A stretch of 64,000 bases of DNA, taken from assembly GCA_965276825.1 (NCBI GenBank), contig OZ255630.1, positions 1,922,001 through 1,986,000 of the forward strand, in the 5' to 3' direction. Position numbers and translations under genes: made by a program. The notes beneath the pieces were generated by a model. It was not told where the DNA came from. It searched no databases and was given only the letters and a program-made list of their open reading frames with translations. Source of the DNA: G965276765 sp965276825 (GTDB lineage Bacteria > Actinomycetota > Acidimicrobiia > Acidimicrobiales > Palsa-688). Of the stretch, positions 39,718 through 47,753 are shown piece by piece. Position 1 is the first letter of the stretch. Every line of letters starts with the position of its first letter.

Positions 39718-40197
39718 GTGCCCCGCCCCGCCCGCATGATCCCGGTGCGCTTCGAGCCGGCCGACGCCGCCACCGCGCCCGCCGCCGCGCTCATCGAGGC
39801 CATGATCGGCGAGCTGGTCGGGTGGTACGGGAGGATCGACGGGGCGGACGCACCGTCAGCGACCCCGGCCGACTTCGCGGCCCCTGGCGGGTCGTTTCTC
39901 GTCGGTTGGGTCGACGACGAGCCGGTCGCGGGCGGTGGGGTCAAGCGGCTCGATGCCGGGACGGCCGAGATCAAGCGCATGTACGTGGTGCCCGAGCGCC
40001 GCGACCAGGGCCTGGGCCGGCGCCTGCTCGGCGCGCTCGAGGCCGAGGTCGGGCGGCTGGGCTACGCCAGGGTACGCCTCGACACGGGCCGCTATCAGGT
40101 GGTGGCGCAGCGGATCTACGAGCAGGCCGGCTACCGGGCCGTCCCCGACTACAACGCCAATCCCCACGCCAGCTTCTGGGGGGAGAAGACGCTCTGA
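39718..40197 (+). CDS. GNAT family N-acetyltransferase
   Basis: The 159-residue protein transfers acetyl from acetyl-CoA to an unknown amine. The acetyl-CoA-binding motif A is seen in IKRMYVVPERRDQGLGRRLLGALEAE (R-x-x-G-x-G/A) and the last strand in RIYEQAGYRAVPDYNANP. The N-terminal part has PGGSFLVGWVDDEPVAGGGV. The GTG at 39718 is supported by a promoter box 6 bases upstream; ATG at codon 7 is the alternative. The substrate is not predictable. Confidence 0.85.
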   Translation: MPRPARMIPVRFEPADAATAPAAALIEAMIGELVGWYGRIDGADAPSATPADFAAPGGSFLVGWVDDEPVAGGGVKRLDAGTAEIKRMYVVPERRDQGLGRRLLGALEAEVGRLGYARVRLDTGRYQVVAQRIYEQAGYRAVPDYNANPHASFWGEKTL

Positions 40198-40215
40198 TCC
40201 CGGGGGGCTGAGCGG

Positions 40216-40353
40216 TCAGGCGTGGACGGCGCTGTGCTCGTCGAGGGTCCAGCCCGGGTTGTGGGCGACCTCCCAGCCGAGGGCCTCGCAGAAGCGCAGG
40301 GCCCGGGTGAGGTCGTCGACGCCGAGGGTCACCAGGCTGATCCGCTGGTCCAC
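40216..40353 (-). pseudogene. Collapsed VOC/glyoxalase family gene (internal deletion)
   Basis: This 45-codon frame starts at GTG with VDQRISLVTLGVDDLTRALRF and CEALGW, the N-terminal strand and helix of a VOC (glyoxalase/bleomycin resistance) protein, and continues without break as EVAHNPGWTLDEHSAVHA. The latter is the usual C-terminal end of the same family, normally preceded by about 75 residues (…DPDGHVWEVAHNPGW). The middle has been lost in frame, probably by recombination at the shared GW codons. It lies between the GNAT and SDR genes. Confidence 0.75.
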
Positions 40354-40363
40354 CTGGGCGAGG

Positions 40364-41158
40364 CTAGGAGCCGCCGTGGTTGAACGTGGCCGTGCACCCC
40401 CCGTCGACGGTGACGATCGACCCGGTCATGAACGAGCTGGCGTCCGACGCGAGGAACGCCGCCACCCTGGCCACCTCGTCGGCCTGCGCCTGGCGACCGA
40501 TGGGCTGCCGGGCGGCGTTGACCTCCCGCCTGGCGTTGGCCGCGGCCGACTCCTCCGGGGGCAGGCTGGCTCTCCGCCCGCCCATGTCGGTGTCGATGTA
40601 GCCGGGGCAGATGGCGTTGACTCGCAGGCCGTCGTGGCCGTAGTCGACGGCCAGCTGGCGCGTGAGGTTGACCACCCCGCCCTTGGAGGCGCAGTACGAC
40701 GGGGCCAGCGGGGCCCCGGTGATGCCGTAGGTGGATGCGATGTTGACGATGGCGCCGTGATCGCTGCCGAGGAGGTGGGGGATGGCGGCGCGGGCGCAGA
40801 GGAACGGGCCGCGCAGGTTGACGGCGATCACCCGGTCCCATGTGTCGATGTCGGTCTCGTGGAGCCGGCCCGACCCCCCGCTGATCCCGGCGTCGTTGAC
40901 CAGGATGTCGAGGTGGCCGTAGGTGTCGACCGCGGTGGCGACGAGCCGCTCGACCTGCGCCGCGTCGGCCACGTCGCAGGGCACGAACACCGCCTGGCCC
41001 CCGGCGGCGACGACGTCGGCCGCGGTCTGCTCCGCCACCGCCGACACATCCCCGAGGGTCAGCTCGGCGCCCTCGGCGGCGAGGATCAGGGCGATGGCCC
41101 GTCCGATCCCTGTCGCCGCTCCGGTGACGATCGCCGCCCGCCCGTCCAGTGCTCCCAT
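40364..41158 (-). CDS. Short-chain dehydrogenase/reductase (SDR)
   Basis: The 264-residue classical SDR oxidises or reduces a hydroxyl/keto group with NAD(P). It has the cofactor motif IVTGAATGIGRAIAL, the DVAD segment, LVNDAGISGG (Asp replaces the second Asn of NNAG), the catalytic Ser-Tyr-Lys in IVNIASTYG and PSYCASKGG, and VNAICPGYIDTDMGG. The C-terminus ends with FMTGSIVTVDGG. The ATG at 41158 fits. It diverges from the ligase gene across 71 bases. Confidence 0.92.
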   Translation of the reverse strand: MGALDGRAAIVTGAATGIGRAIALILAAEGAELTLGDVSAVAEQTAADVVAAGGQAVFVPCDVADAAQVERLVATAVDTYGHLDILVNDAGISGGSGRLHETDIDTWDRVIAVNLRGPFLCARAAIPHLLGSDHGAIVNIASTYGITGAPLAPSYCASKGGVVNLTRQLAVDYGHDGLRVNAICPGYIDTDMGGRRASLPPEESAAANARREVNAARQPIGRQAQADEVARVAAFLASDASSFMTGSIVTVDGGCTATFNHGGS

Positions 41159-41229
41159 GGTTCGCTGCTCCCGTCGTCGGTGTCTGCACCGATCCTTGCC
41201 GACCACCGGCGTCGTGCGAGGCTAGAGGC

Positions 41230-42795
41230 ATGGCCGCTCCCCCGCCCGACGACGGTGAGCCCGTTGGCACCGACCGGCTGGGACGGTACCGGGCCAAGCG
41301 GGACTTCGAGCGCACCCCCGAGCCCGCCGGCGAGGGCGCCGACACCCTTGGAGCCGGCACACCGGCGTCGCGCTTCGTGGTGCAGAAGCACGACGCCAGG
41401 CGCCTCCACTACGACTTCCGCCTCGAGGCCGACGGAGTCCTGGTCTCGTGGGCGGTGCCGAAGGGACCTTCGCTCGACCCTGCGGTCAAGCGGCTCGCCG
41501 TCCACGTGGAGGACCATCCCCTCGACTACCGCGACTTCGAGGGTGTCATCCCGGGGGCGCAGTACGGGTCGGGGACCGTCATCGTCTGGGACGAGGGCAC
41601 GTACCGCAACCTCACGGCCCGGTCGGGGACCCCCGTGGCGATCACCGACGCGGTCGCCGCCGGGCACCTCTCGGTGTGGCTCGACGGCGCCAAGCTGCGG
41701 GGTGGCTGGTCGCTCACCCGGACCGGCGACCAGCAGTGGATCCTCGTCAAGCGCAGCGACGACCTGGCCGACGCCGGCCGTGAGGTGACCGTCGACGCCC
41801 CGCAGTCGGTGAAGAGCGGCCGGAGCCTGGAGCAGGTCGGCGCCGACCGCGACGCAGACGAGTGGACGGCGGAGCGGGCCACGTGGGTGCCCCCGATGCT
41901 GGCGTCGCTCACCAAGGCGGCCGACCCGGCCCTCACGTCCGCCCGCTGGCGCTTCGAGCGCAAGCTCGACGGTCTGCGCTGCGTGGCCGTCCGCAACGGT
42001 GACGAGGTCTCGCTCTGGTCGCGCAACCACCTGTCGTTCAACCGCAGGTTCCCCGAGCTGGCCTCGGCGATCGGCCGGCTCCCGGTCGACAACGTCACCA
42101 TCGACGGCGAGATCGTGGCCTACGACGGGGAGCGCACCAGCTTCGCCCTGCTGCAGCGCGGCGAGCCGGGGACCCGCCCGGTCTTCTGCGCGTTCGACCT
42201 CCTCCACCTCCTCGGGCGCGACACCACCGGGCTCCCCCTCGCCGACCGATTGGCCCTGCTCTCCCAGACCCTCGATGGCGCGCCGGAGAACCTGGTGGGC
42301 GTGGCCGCCGAGGAGGGCCACCCCGAGCCCCTGTTGCAGCGGGCCTGCGCCGGCGGGTGGGAGGGAGTGGTGGCCAAGCGGCTCGACGCGCCGTACCGCT
42401 CGGGCCGTTCGGGTGCGTGGAGGAAGCTCAAGTGCAGTGCCAGCCAGGAGCTGGTCGTCGGTGGGTGGACGGACCCGACCGGCACCCGCACCGGGTTCGG
42501 CGCGCTCCTGGTCGGCTACCACGACGAGGAGGGCTTCCGCTACGCCGGCAAGGTCGGCACCGGCTTCGACCAGGCGACCCTTCGGGACCTGGCCGCGCGC
42601 CTCCAGAGGATCGGGCGCGCCGACAGCCCGTTCTCCGATCGGGTCCGGGTCAAGGGCGCCCACTGGGTCGAGCCCCGCCTCGTCGTTGCGGTGGCCTTCA
42701 CCGAGTGGACCGGTGACGGGCGGCTCCGCCACCCGGCCTTCCAGGGCCTGCGCACCGACAAGTCCGCCGCTTCGGTCCGGCGGGAACGGCCGTGA
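41230..42795 (+). CDS. ligD: ATP-dependent DNA ligase with LigD-type 3'-phosphoesterase domain
   Basis: The 521-residue protein joins two parts of the non-homologous end-joining enzyme LigD. The 3'-phosphoesterase domain (about 40-190) has FVVQKHDARRLHYDFRLE and VSWAVPKGPS with the catalytic His and Asp. The ligase domain (about 220-520) has the nucleotidyl lysine in FERKLDGLRCVAV (KxDG), TIDGEIVAYDG, and motifs IIIa-V in FCAFDLLHL, EGVVAKRLDAPY and WRKLKC. The polymerase domain is absent, so a separate LigD-Pol would be needed for full NHEJ. No Ku gene is adjacent. The next gene overlaps by 4 bases. Confidence 0.9.
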   Translation: MAAPPPDDGEPVGTDRLGRYRAKRDFERTPEPAGEGADTLGAGTPASRFVVQKHDARRLHYDFRLEADGVLVSWAVPKGPSLDPAVKRLAVHVEDHPLDYRDFEGVIPGAQYGSGTVIVWDEGTYRNLTARSGTPVAITDAVAAGHLSVWLDGAKLRGGWSLTRTGDQQWILVKRSDDLADAGREVTVDAPQSVKSGRSLEQVGADRDADEWTAERATWVPPMLASLTKAADPALTSARWRFERKLDGLRCVAVRNGDEVSLWSRNHLSFNRRFPELASAIGRLPVDNVTIDGEIVAYDGERTSFALLQRGEPGTRPVFCAFDLLHLLGRDTTGLPLADRLALLSQTLDGAPENLVGVAAEEGHPEPLLQRACAGGWEGVVAKRLDAPYRSGRSGAWRKLKCSASQELVVGGWTDPTGTRTGFGALLVGYHDEEGFRYAGKVGTGFDQATLRDLAARLQRIGRADSPFSDRVRVKGAHWVEPRLVVAVAFTEWTGDGRLRHPAFQGLRTDKSAASVRRERP

Positions 42796-43328
42796 TCGCT
42801 GTGTCGCCGGCGGCGCCGGCCGACTGGGAGCTGGTCAGGGACCTCCGACTGCGGGCGCTGGCCGACGCGCCGGGGGCGTTCGCCTCCACCCTCGAGCGGG
42901 AGGCCGCCTACGAGGACGGGGAATGGCAGCGCCGGGTGGCCGACGGGCACTGGTGGTCGGCCCGCACCGGTGGCCGCTCGATCGGGCTGGTCGCGGCGGT
43001 CGCCGGCACCTCCACGACCGACCGCCACCTGGTCTCGATGTGGGTCGCGCCCGACCATCGGGGCGGCGGCGCGGCGGCCGCCCTGGTCGAGGCGGTCTGC
43101 GCGTGGGCGGCCGACGACGGCGCCGAGACGGTCAGCCTGTGGGTCGTGGGGACCAACGAGCGGGCCCGTCGCTTCTACGACCGGCTCGGGTTCGCGCCCA
43201 CCGGCGAGCGCCAGCCGCTGCCGGGTGCGCCGGAGGTGACCGAGGAGCGCAGGCTCCGGCGGCTCGTCCCCGGATCTTCGCCCTCCCCTCTTCGCCGCGG
43301 TGGTGAGGACGGCGGCGAGTTGCGCTGA
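42792..43328 (+). CDS. GNAT family N-acetyltransferase
   Basis: The 178-residue protein has a GNAT fold: LVRDLRLRALADAPGAFAST at the N-terminus, VSMWVAPDHRGGGAAAALVEAV as the acetyl-CoA motif, and NERARRFYDRLGFAPTGERQPL at the C-terminus. The substrate is unknown. Its GTG start overlaps the ligase stop by 4 bases, so it is probably co-expressed with it. It is convergent with the DUF222-HNH gene. Confidence 0.88.
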   Translation: MIAVSPAAPADWELVRDLRLRALADAPGAFASTLEREAAYEDGEWQRRVADGHWWSARTGGRSIGLVAAVAGTSTTDRHLVSMWVAPDHRGGGAAAALVEAVCAWAADDGAETVSLWVVGTNERARRFYDRLGFAPTGERQPLPGAPEVTEERRLRRLVPGSSPSPLRRGGEDGGELR

Positions 43329-43336
43329 TCCCGCGG

Positions 43337-44572
43337 TCACCTCGGCCGGGGGGTGGTGGTGCCGAGGATGGTGCCGTCGGGTCGGTGGAAGGTGACGGTG
43401 TGGTTGGTGTCGCCTTCGGCTCGGAAGCCTCGGTGCAGGTGGGTGTGGTGGCGGCCGCAGACGAGGAGGCCGTTGGCCACCTCGGTGGGTCCGCCTTCTG
43501 ACCAGGGGAGGAGGTGGTGGATGTCGGTGATGCGATGCTCGCAGCCCGGGAACCGGCAGATACCCCGGTCGCGCACGAGGATGGCCCGGCGTTGGGGGGT
43601 GGACCACACCCGGGTCTTGCGTCCAAAGTCAACCTTGGAGGCGTCGCAGGCGACCCGGGCGGCGGTCAGGTCGTCGATGGGGGTGCCGTCGACCAGCTCG
43701 GTGCTCCGGTGCACGAGGTGGACGAGGTAGCGGTCGGCGCCCATGGCATGCCCCTGCCCGGCGTGGGCCAGGGCGCTGCGGGCCAGGTCGACGAAGGCGT
43801 CGGCTCTCCTGGCCGGCCAGTCGACCCCGCCGCCGGTCCGCGCGGAGCGGTCTCCCGTTGGAGACTCCTCCCGGCCCTCGGCCGCTTCGCCCGTCTCGCC
43901 CGTCGGGTCGGAGTTGTCTCCCGTTGGAGACTCACCCGAGGTCCCGGGAGCGTCGGAGGTGCCGGCCGGGGCCGGGCTGGGAGGTGGGGCGGAGAGGTCG
44001 AGGTAGGCCTGAAGGGCGGCGGCGACCTCTTCGGCTTCGAGATCGGTGAGGGTGACCTCGATGGTGGTGGTGCCGTCGCCGTGCCGGCAGATCCGCAGAC
44101 CTCGGCGCCGCTCGGGATCGGGTGGGGGGCGGTGCTGGTCGGCGTGGAGCTGGTAGAAGCGCACCGCCCGCTCCACATCGGCGATGGTCCCCGCCTCGGC
44201 CAGACCGACCAGAGCGACGTCGACGTCGGGGTCGGGGTCGTCCATGCGGGTGACCGCCCGGACCGCCGAATACGACAGCCGACCATCGGCGAACGCCGCG
44301 GCGACGATCGGACGACGCCGCAGCTGGCCGGCGGTGCGCAGCTTCTCGTACGCGGTCGGCCGGGCCATGCCGGTGCGCCACATCAGCCACGCCGCTCCCG
44401 ACAGCTGCCTGTCCGCCGCCCACCCCTGCCCGGCGTCGAATTCGCCCAGCGCGGCCAGCCAGGACGACTCGCCGCGGTCCATCGCCCACCGGTGCTCCAC
44501 CAACCACGCGCCCCGATCCTCGGCCGGACCCGGGCCGGCGAGCGGGCCCGCAGCCACCATGACGTCAGACAT
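43337..44572 (-). CDS. DUF222 and HNH endonuclease domain protein (13E12 repeat family)
   Basis: The 411-residue protein has an N-terminal DUF222 domain (about 20-190), then a linker (about 195-250), then a C-terminal HNH nuclease domain with CRFPGCEHRITDIHHLLPWSEGGPTEVANGLLVCGRHH. These proteins are numerous and variable in actinobacteria and related to the mycobacterial REP13E12 family; a mobile origin is suspected. The linker contains two nearly identical stretches, SPTGDNS and SPTGDRS, due to a duplicated palindrome. The ATG at 44572 is the first good start. An epoxide hydrolase remnant lies right behind its 5' end. Confidence 0.88.
   Translation of the reverse strand: MSDVMVAAGPLAGPGPAEDRGAWLVEHRWAMDRGESSWLAALGEFDAGQGWAADRQLSGAAWLMWRTGMARPTAYEKLRTAGQLRRRPIVAAAFADGRLSYSAVRAVTRMDDPDPDVDVALVGLAEAGTIADVERAVRFYQLHADQHRPPPDPERRRGLRICRHGDGTTTIEVTLTDLEAEEVAAALQAYLDLSAPPPSPAPAGTSDAPGTSGESPTGDNSDPTGETGEAAEGREESPTGDRSARTGGGVDWPARRADAFVDLARSALAHAGQGHAMGADRYLVHLVHRSTELVDGTPIDDLTAARVACDASKVDFGRKTRVWSTPQRRAILVRDRGICRFPGCEHRITDIHHLLPWSEGGPTEVANGLLVCGRHHTHLHRGFRAEGDTNHTVTFHRPDGTILGTTTPRPR
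43850..43933. repeat. Two copies of an 18-bp palindromic repeat inside the DUF222-HNH gene
   Basis: GTCTCCCGTTGGAGACTC occurs at 43850-43867 and 43916-43933. Each has a 6-bp perfect stem (GTCTCC/GGAGAC) with a CGTT loop. The 66-base period is a multiple of three, so the frame is kept in the linker. Confidence 0.7.
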
Positions 44573-44620
44573 CCACCACGCTCGACTCTCGTGCCATCAA
44601 TCGCTGCTCGAGGTCGAACG

Positions 44621-44656
44621 GACGGGTTCGACGACCGGGACGGGTTCGACGACCGG
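44621..44656. repeat. Exact 18-bp tandem duplication
   Basis: GACGGGTTCGACGACCGG occurs twice in a row upstream of the DUF222-HNH gene, just before the epoxide hydrolase remnant. Confidence 0.75.
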
Positions 44657-44681
44657 CACCCATCCTACGAAAGAGGTGTGA

Positions 44682-44905
44682 CCGGCCGATGCCTTCTCCG
44701 TCGTGGTGCCGTCGCTCCCCGGCTTCGGCCTCGCTGGTCCCCCACCGCCGGGAGCCTGACCGCCGGGCGCGGTAGCGGAGCTGTGGTACCTCGTGATGAG
44801 CGACGGGCTCGGCCATCGACGCTACGGCGCGCACGGCAGCAACCTCGGTGCCGGCGTCATCGCCTGGCTCGCCATCGACGCGAGCCTCTGGTGGGATCAC
44901 GAGAC
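44682..44905 (+). pseudogene. Epoxide hydrolase (alpha/beta hydrolase) remnant
   Basis: One reading frame encodes DAFSVVVPSLPGFGLAGPPP, then a TGA (44757-44759), then AVAELWYLVMSDGLGHRRYG and AHGSNLGAGVIAWLAIDAS. This matches the central part of microsomal-type epoxide hydrolases (VVPSLPGFGFSGPP…IAELWHxLMxxGLGYxRYGAHGxDxGAGV), including the nucleophile-containing loop (Asp of GSD is Asn here). Both ends of the gene are missing and no start codon is left. It is a truncated, interrupted gene copy between the DUF222-HNH and TauE genes. Confidence 0.75.
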
Positions 44906-44915
44906 CTCGGGGCAA

Positions 44916-45686
44916 TCAGGCCGACGGATCCACCCAGAGCTGGATGGCGAGGGCCACACCGAGAGCGGCGATGGTCCAACGCAGCAAACCTGGCGGAGCC
45001 CGCCGCGTGACTCGGGGTCCGAGGGAGCTGCCGGCGAGCATCCCCGTCCCGAGCGGCAGCGCCGCCGTCCAGTCCACGTGGGCGAAGCCGACCAGCACCA
45101 CCAGCGAGGCCAGCCCGGCCGCACCGACGACCATGTTCTTCAGTGCGTTGGCCACCGGGAGGGAGCCGTCGACCGTCTCGAGCAGCAGGGCCAGGGTCAT
45201 GACGCCGGCGCCGGCCCCGAAGTAACCGTTGTAGAGCGAGGCGGCGACCGGGCCGGCAGGGAGGCCGAGCGGGGTCGAGGTCCGGCGGGAGCGGCGGGTC
45301 AGTCGGGGCTGGAGCAGCAGGGCCAGCGACCCTGCCAGCACGAGCCACGGCACCACCCGGGCAAACACGCCGGCCGGGGTGGTGAGCAGCAGGATGGTGC
45401 CGGCGAGGGACCCGGCGGCGGCAACGGGCAACCAACGGGCCAACCACCGCCGCCGGCCGGCCAGCTCGGGCCCGGACGCCAGGGCCGATCCGGGCCAGCA
45501 GCCGGTCAGCGCCACGAGGTTGGCCACGTCGGCCGCCAGCGGCCCGAGCCCGACCGCGAGCAGGGCCGGGTAGGACACGAGGGAGGTGATGCCGCCGGCC
45601 GAGCCGACCAGGCCGGCCAGCACCCCGGCGCCGCCCAGCACTGCGGCGTGGCCGGCGCTGGTGGCGGCGAGCAGGTCGGGGGGCAT
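44916..45686 (-). CDS. TauE/SafE (TSUP) family permease
   Basis: The 256-residue protein has eight or so hydrophobic segments with the two-fold TSUP pattern: AGVLAGLVGSAGGITSLVSYPALLAVGLGPLAADVANLVAL in the first half and LPAGPVAASLYNGYFGAGAGVMTLALLL in the second, with VANALKNMVVG following. The family exports or imports sulfur-containing or other small anions. The ATG at 45686 is preferred because AGGGG lies 10 bases upstream; an ATG at 45716 is also in frame. Substrate not predictable. Confidence 0.85.
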   Translation of the reverse strand: MPPDLLAATSAGHAAVLGGAGVLAGLVGSAGGITSLVSYPALLAVGLGPLAADVANLVALTGCWPGSALASGPELAGRRRWLARWLPVAAAGSLAGTILLLTTPAGVFARVVPWLVLAGSLALLLQPRLTRRSRRTSTPLGLPAGPVAASLYNGYFGAGAGVMTLALLLETVDGSLPVANALKNMVVGAAGLASLVVLVGFAHVDWTAALPLGTGMLAGSSLGPRVTRRAPPGLLRWTIAALGVALAIQLWVDPSA

Positions 45687-45906
45687 GCGGCGGACGCCCC
45701 TGTCGGCTCCTGGCATCGGGCCGGGCGACGATCGGGGCGACCTCAGCCCACCACACCCGGGCCGCTGGCGGGGGTGATGATGGCCACGACAGCCCGGCCC
45801 GACGGCATCCTGCAGCGCGACGACCTCACCGTCCGCAGCGCGAGGACCGTCTGGGCGGACCGGCGACCGTGGGCGGCTCGCCGGCCTCAGAACCTCTCGG
45901 CGTGGG

Positions 45907-45912
45907 TACGCC
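45907..45912 (+). promoter_or_regulatory. Possible -10 box of the SRPBCC gene
   Basis: TACGCC ends 6 bases before the ATG at 45919, the same layout as other leaderless starts here, but the last base differs from consensus. Confidence 0.35.
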
Positions 45913-45918
45913 GTGGGG

Positions 45919-46419
45919 ATGGCCAGGTTCGAGTCGACCAACGTGTCCGAAGCCGACGTGCCGGCATCCCGCGAGCAGATCTGGGCGGTGGTCACCTCCC
46001 CCGACCGGCTGGCGGAGCTCACCCCGCTCATCGAGAGCATCACCGCGGACGGCGACCGCTGGACCTGGCGGCTCAGGACCATCTCGGCCCTCGGGGCCCG
46101 GGTGGCGCCGACCTTCACCGAGCAGATGTCGTTCGACGAAGGGCGCCGGCTCACCTATGCGCATCGCCCCCCGGCTGGGAGCCACGAGCGGGCCGGGGCG
46201 AGTGGGACCTACACCCTCGCCGATCTCCCCGGCGGGGGGACCCATCTGGCCGTCGACCTGACCCTGCACGTCGAGCTGCCGCTGCCCGCCATCTCGCGTC
46301 CGGCCGTCGAACGGGTGATGTCGACGATGATGGCTCGAACCGGTCAGAGGTTCGCCGAGAACCTGTACGCCGATCTCGGCGTCAAGGACGGACCGGCTCC
46401 GAGGACCGGGCGCTCGTAG
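45919..46419 (+). CDS. SRPBCC (polyketide cyclase/START-like) family protein
   Basis: The 166-residue protein has the helix-grip fold pattern of the SRPBCC superfamily: VSEADVPASREQIWAVVTSPDRLAELTPLIESI at the start, RLTYAHRPPAGS in the middle, GTYTLADLPGGGTHLAVDLTL and a long C-terminal helix. Such proteins bind hydrophobic ligands. A ligand cannot be named. Its last 38 bases overlap the end of the convergent MFS gene. ATG 45919 is preferred over GTG 45913. Confidence 0.75.
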   Translation: MARFESTNVSEADVPASREQIWAVVTSPDRLAELTPLIESITADGDRWTWRLRTISALGARVAPTFTEQMSFDEGRRLTYAHRPPAGSHERAGASGTYTLADLPGGGTHLAVDLTLHVELPLPAISRPAVERVMSTMMARTGQRFAENLYADLGVKDGPAPRTGRS

Positions 46420-47695
46420 ACACCTCGACGGCGTCATAGGCGGGCAGGTCGCGCATGGCGCGCAGGGGGGAGGCGATCACCCAGCCGGCGGCGAGGATCT
46501 CACCGATCTGGCTGACCCACAGCGTCGGGCGCAGGCCGATCCAGGTGCCCAGTGCGCCGCCGAGCAGGGCGCCGAGGGGCATGGTGCCCCAGACCAGGAA
46601 GCGCATGGTGGCGTTCATCCGGCCGAGCAGCCGGGGCGGGCACAGCGCCTGGCGGAAGCTGACCTGGGCGACGTTGTAGACCACGGCACCGAACGAGATG
46701 GCGAAGAAGCCCGTGACGTAGAACGCCAGTCCGCCGCCGCTCTCCGTGAGCGGGATCAGCAGCCCGAACGGGGTCGTGACCAGAGTCGAGACCCAGATCG
46801 TGCGGGCCTGACCGACCCGCCGGGCGATCGCGGAGGCCGTCAGGGCGCCGAGGATGCCACCGATGCTGCCCGCCGACATCAGCACACCGATGACACCGGC
46901 GGAGAGGTGGAGGCCGCGAACGAGGAACACGACGACGACCGCAGCGAAGGCGGAGCTGAAGAAGTTGGATGTTCCGGTGGTGCCGGCGATCATCCGCAGG
47001 ATCGGCTGGTGCAGCACGAAGTCCAGACCCTCACCGATCTCGTGGAAGAGGTGCCGCTGCGCCGGCCGCTCCGGCGGCGGTTCGGGGCGGTCGATCGCGC
47101 CCACGCAGATGGCGGAGGCCAGGAAGCTCCCAGCGTCGGCGAGGACGGCGAACGGTGCGGTGAGGAGCTGCACCAAGAACCCGCCGAGCGTGGGCCCGAC
47201 CACTTCGGCGACCGACTGGCTGGCCCCCAGCTTGGCGTTGCCTTCCATCAGCTCGTCGCGGTCCACCAACGAGGGGAGGTAGCTCTGGTAGGAGACGTCG
47301 AAGAAGACCGTGGCGATGCCGTGCAGCAGCGCCACCGCGAACAGCTGGTCGAGCGTCAGGACGCCCAGCGCGGCGGCTATGGGGATCGAGGCCAGCAGGA
47401 CAGCACGGACCAGGTCGGCCGCGACCATCACCGGGCGTCGGCGGACCCGGTCGCACCACGCTCCCGCCGGGAGCCCGACCAGCAGGAACGCCACGGACTC
47501 GAGCGCGGTCAGAACCCCGACCTCGAGGGTGCTGGCCCGCAGGTACAGCACCGCGACCAGGGGTAGGACCAGGACCGAGACCTGACTGCCGAGCTGGCTG
47601 ATCGTCTCTCCGGTCCACAGGAGCCGAAAATGGCGATGCCAGACGAGGCCGCCGCGACGCCGGGACCGGCCGTTGGCGCCCTTCGACGTGGTCAT
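46382..47695 (-). CDS. MFS exporter (enterobactin-exporter-like, MFS_3 type)
   Basis: The 437-residue protein has 12 hydrophobic segments with the pattern of 12-TM drug/siderophore exporters: FRLLWTGETISQLGSQVSVLVLPLVAV, AGAWCDRVRRRPVMVAADLVRA (motif A), VVGPTLGGFLVQLL (motif C region) and FRQALCPPRLLGRMNATMRFLVWGTMPLGALLGG. It is divergent from a winged-helix regulator, with a palindromic operator and promoter between, so it is probably controlled by that regulator. The ATG at 47695 lies 6 bases after a TAGGAT box. Confidence 0.9.
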   Translation of the reverse strand: MTTSKGANGRSRRRGGLVWHRHFRLLWTGETISQLGSQVSVLVLPLVAVLYLRASTLEVGVLTALESVAFLLVGLPAGAWCDRVRRRPVMVAADLVRAVLLASIPIAAALGVLTLDQLFAVALLHGIATVFFDVSYQSYLPSLVDRDELMEGNAKLGASQSVAEVVGPTLGGFLVQLLTAPFAVLADAGSFLASAICVGAIDRPEPPPERPAQRHLFHEIGEGLDFVLHQPILRMIAGTTGTSNFFSSAFAAVVVVFLVRGLHLSAGVIGVLMSAGSIGGILGALTASAIARRVGQARTIWVSTLVTTPFGLLIPLTESGGGLAFYVTGFFAISFGAVVYNVAQVSFRQALCPPRLLGRMNATMRFLVWGTMPLGALLGGALGTWIGLRPTLWVSQIGEILAAGWVIASPLRAMRDLPAYDAVEVSTSARSSEPVRP

Positions 47696-47701
47696 GCGGC
47701 T

Positions 47702-47730
47702 ATCCTAATCGGGTGATTGGCAGACACCAA
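47702..47730 (-). promoter_or_regulatory. Promoter of the MFS exporter
   Basis: TTGGTG (47730-47725) and TAGGAT (47707-47702) on the minus strand are spaced 17 bases. The -10 box ends 6 bases before the ATG, giving a leaderless transcript. The operator palindrome covers the -35 box and spacer. Confidence 0.55.
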
Positions 47731-47734
47731 TCAC
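47713..47734. promoter_or_regulatory. Palindromic operator between MFS exporter and winged-helix regulator
   Basis: GTGATTGG-CAGACA-CCAATCAC is a perfect 8-bp inverted repeat with a 6-base spacer, 22 bases in all, between two divergent genes. It overlaps the exporter promoter, so binding would block it. The adjacent regulator is the natural ligand of the site. Confidence 0.7.
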
Positions 47735-47753
47735 TTTAGGGAGGGGTCGGGAG

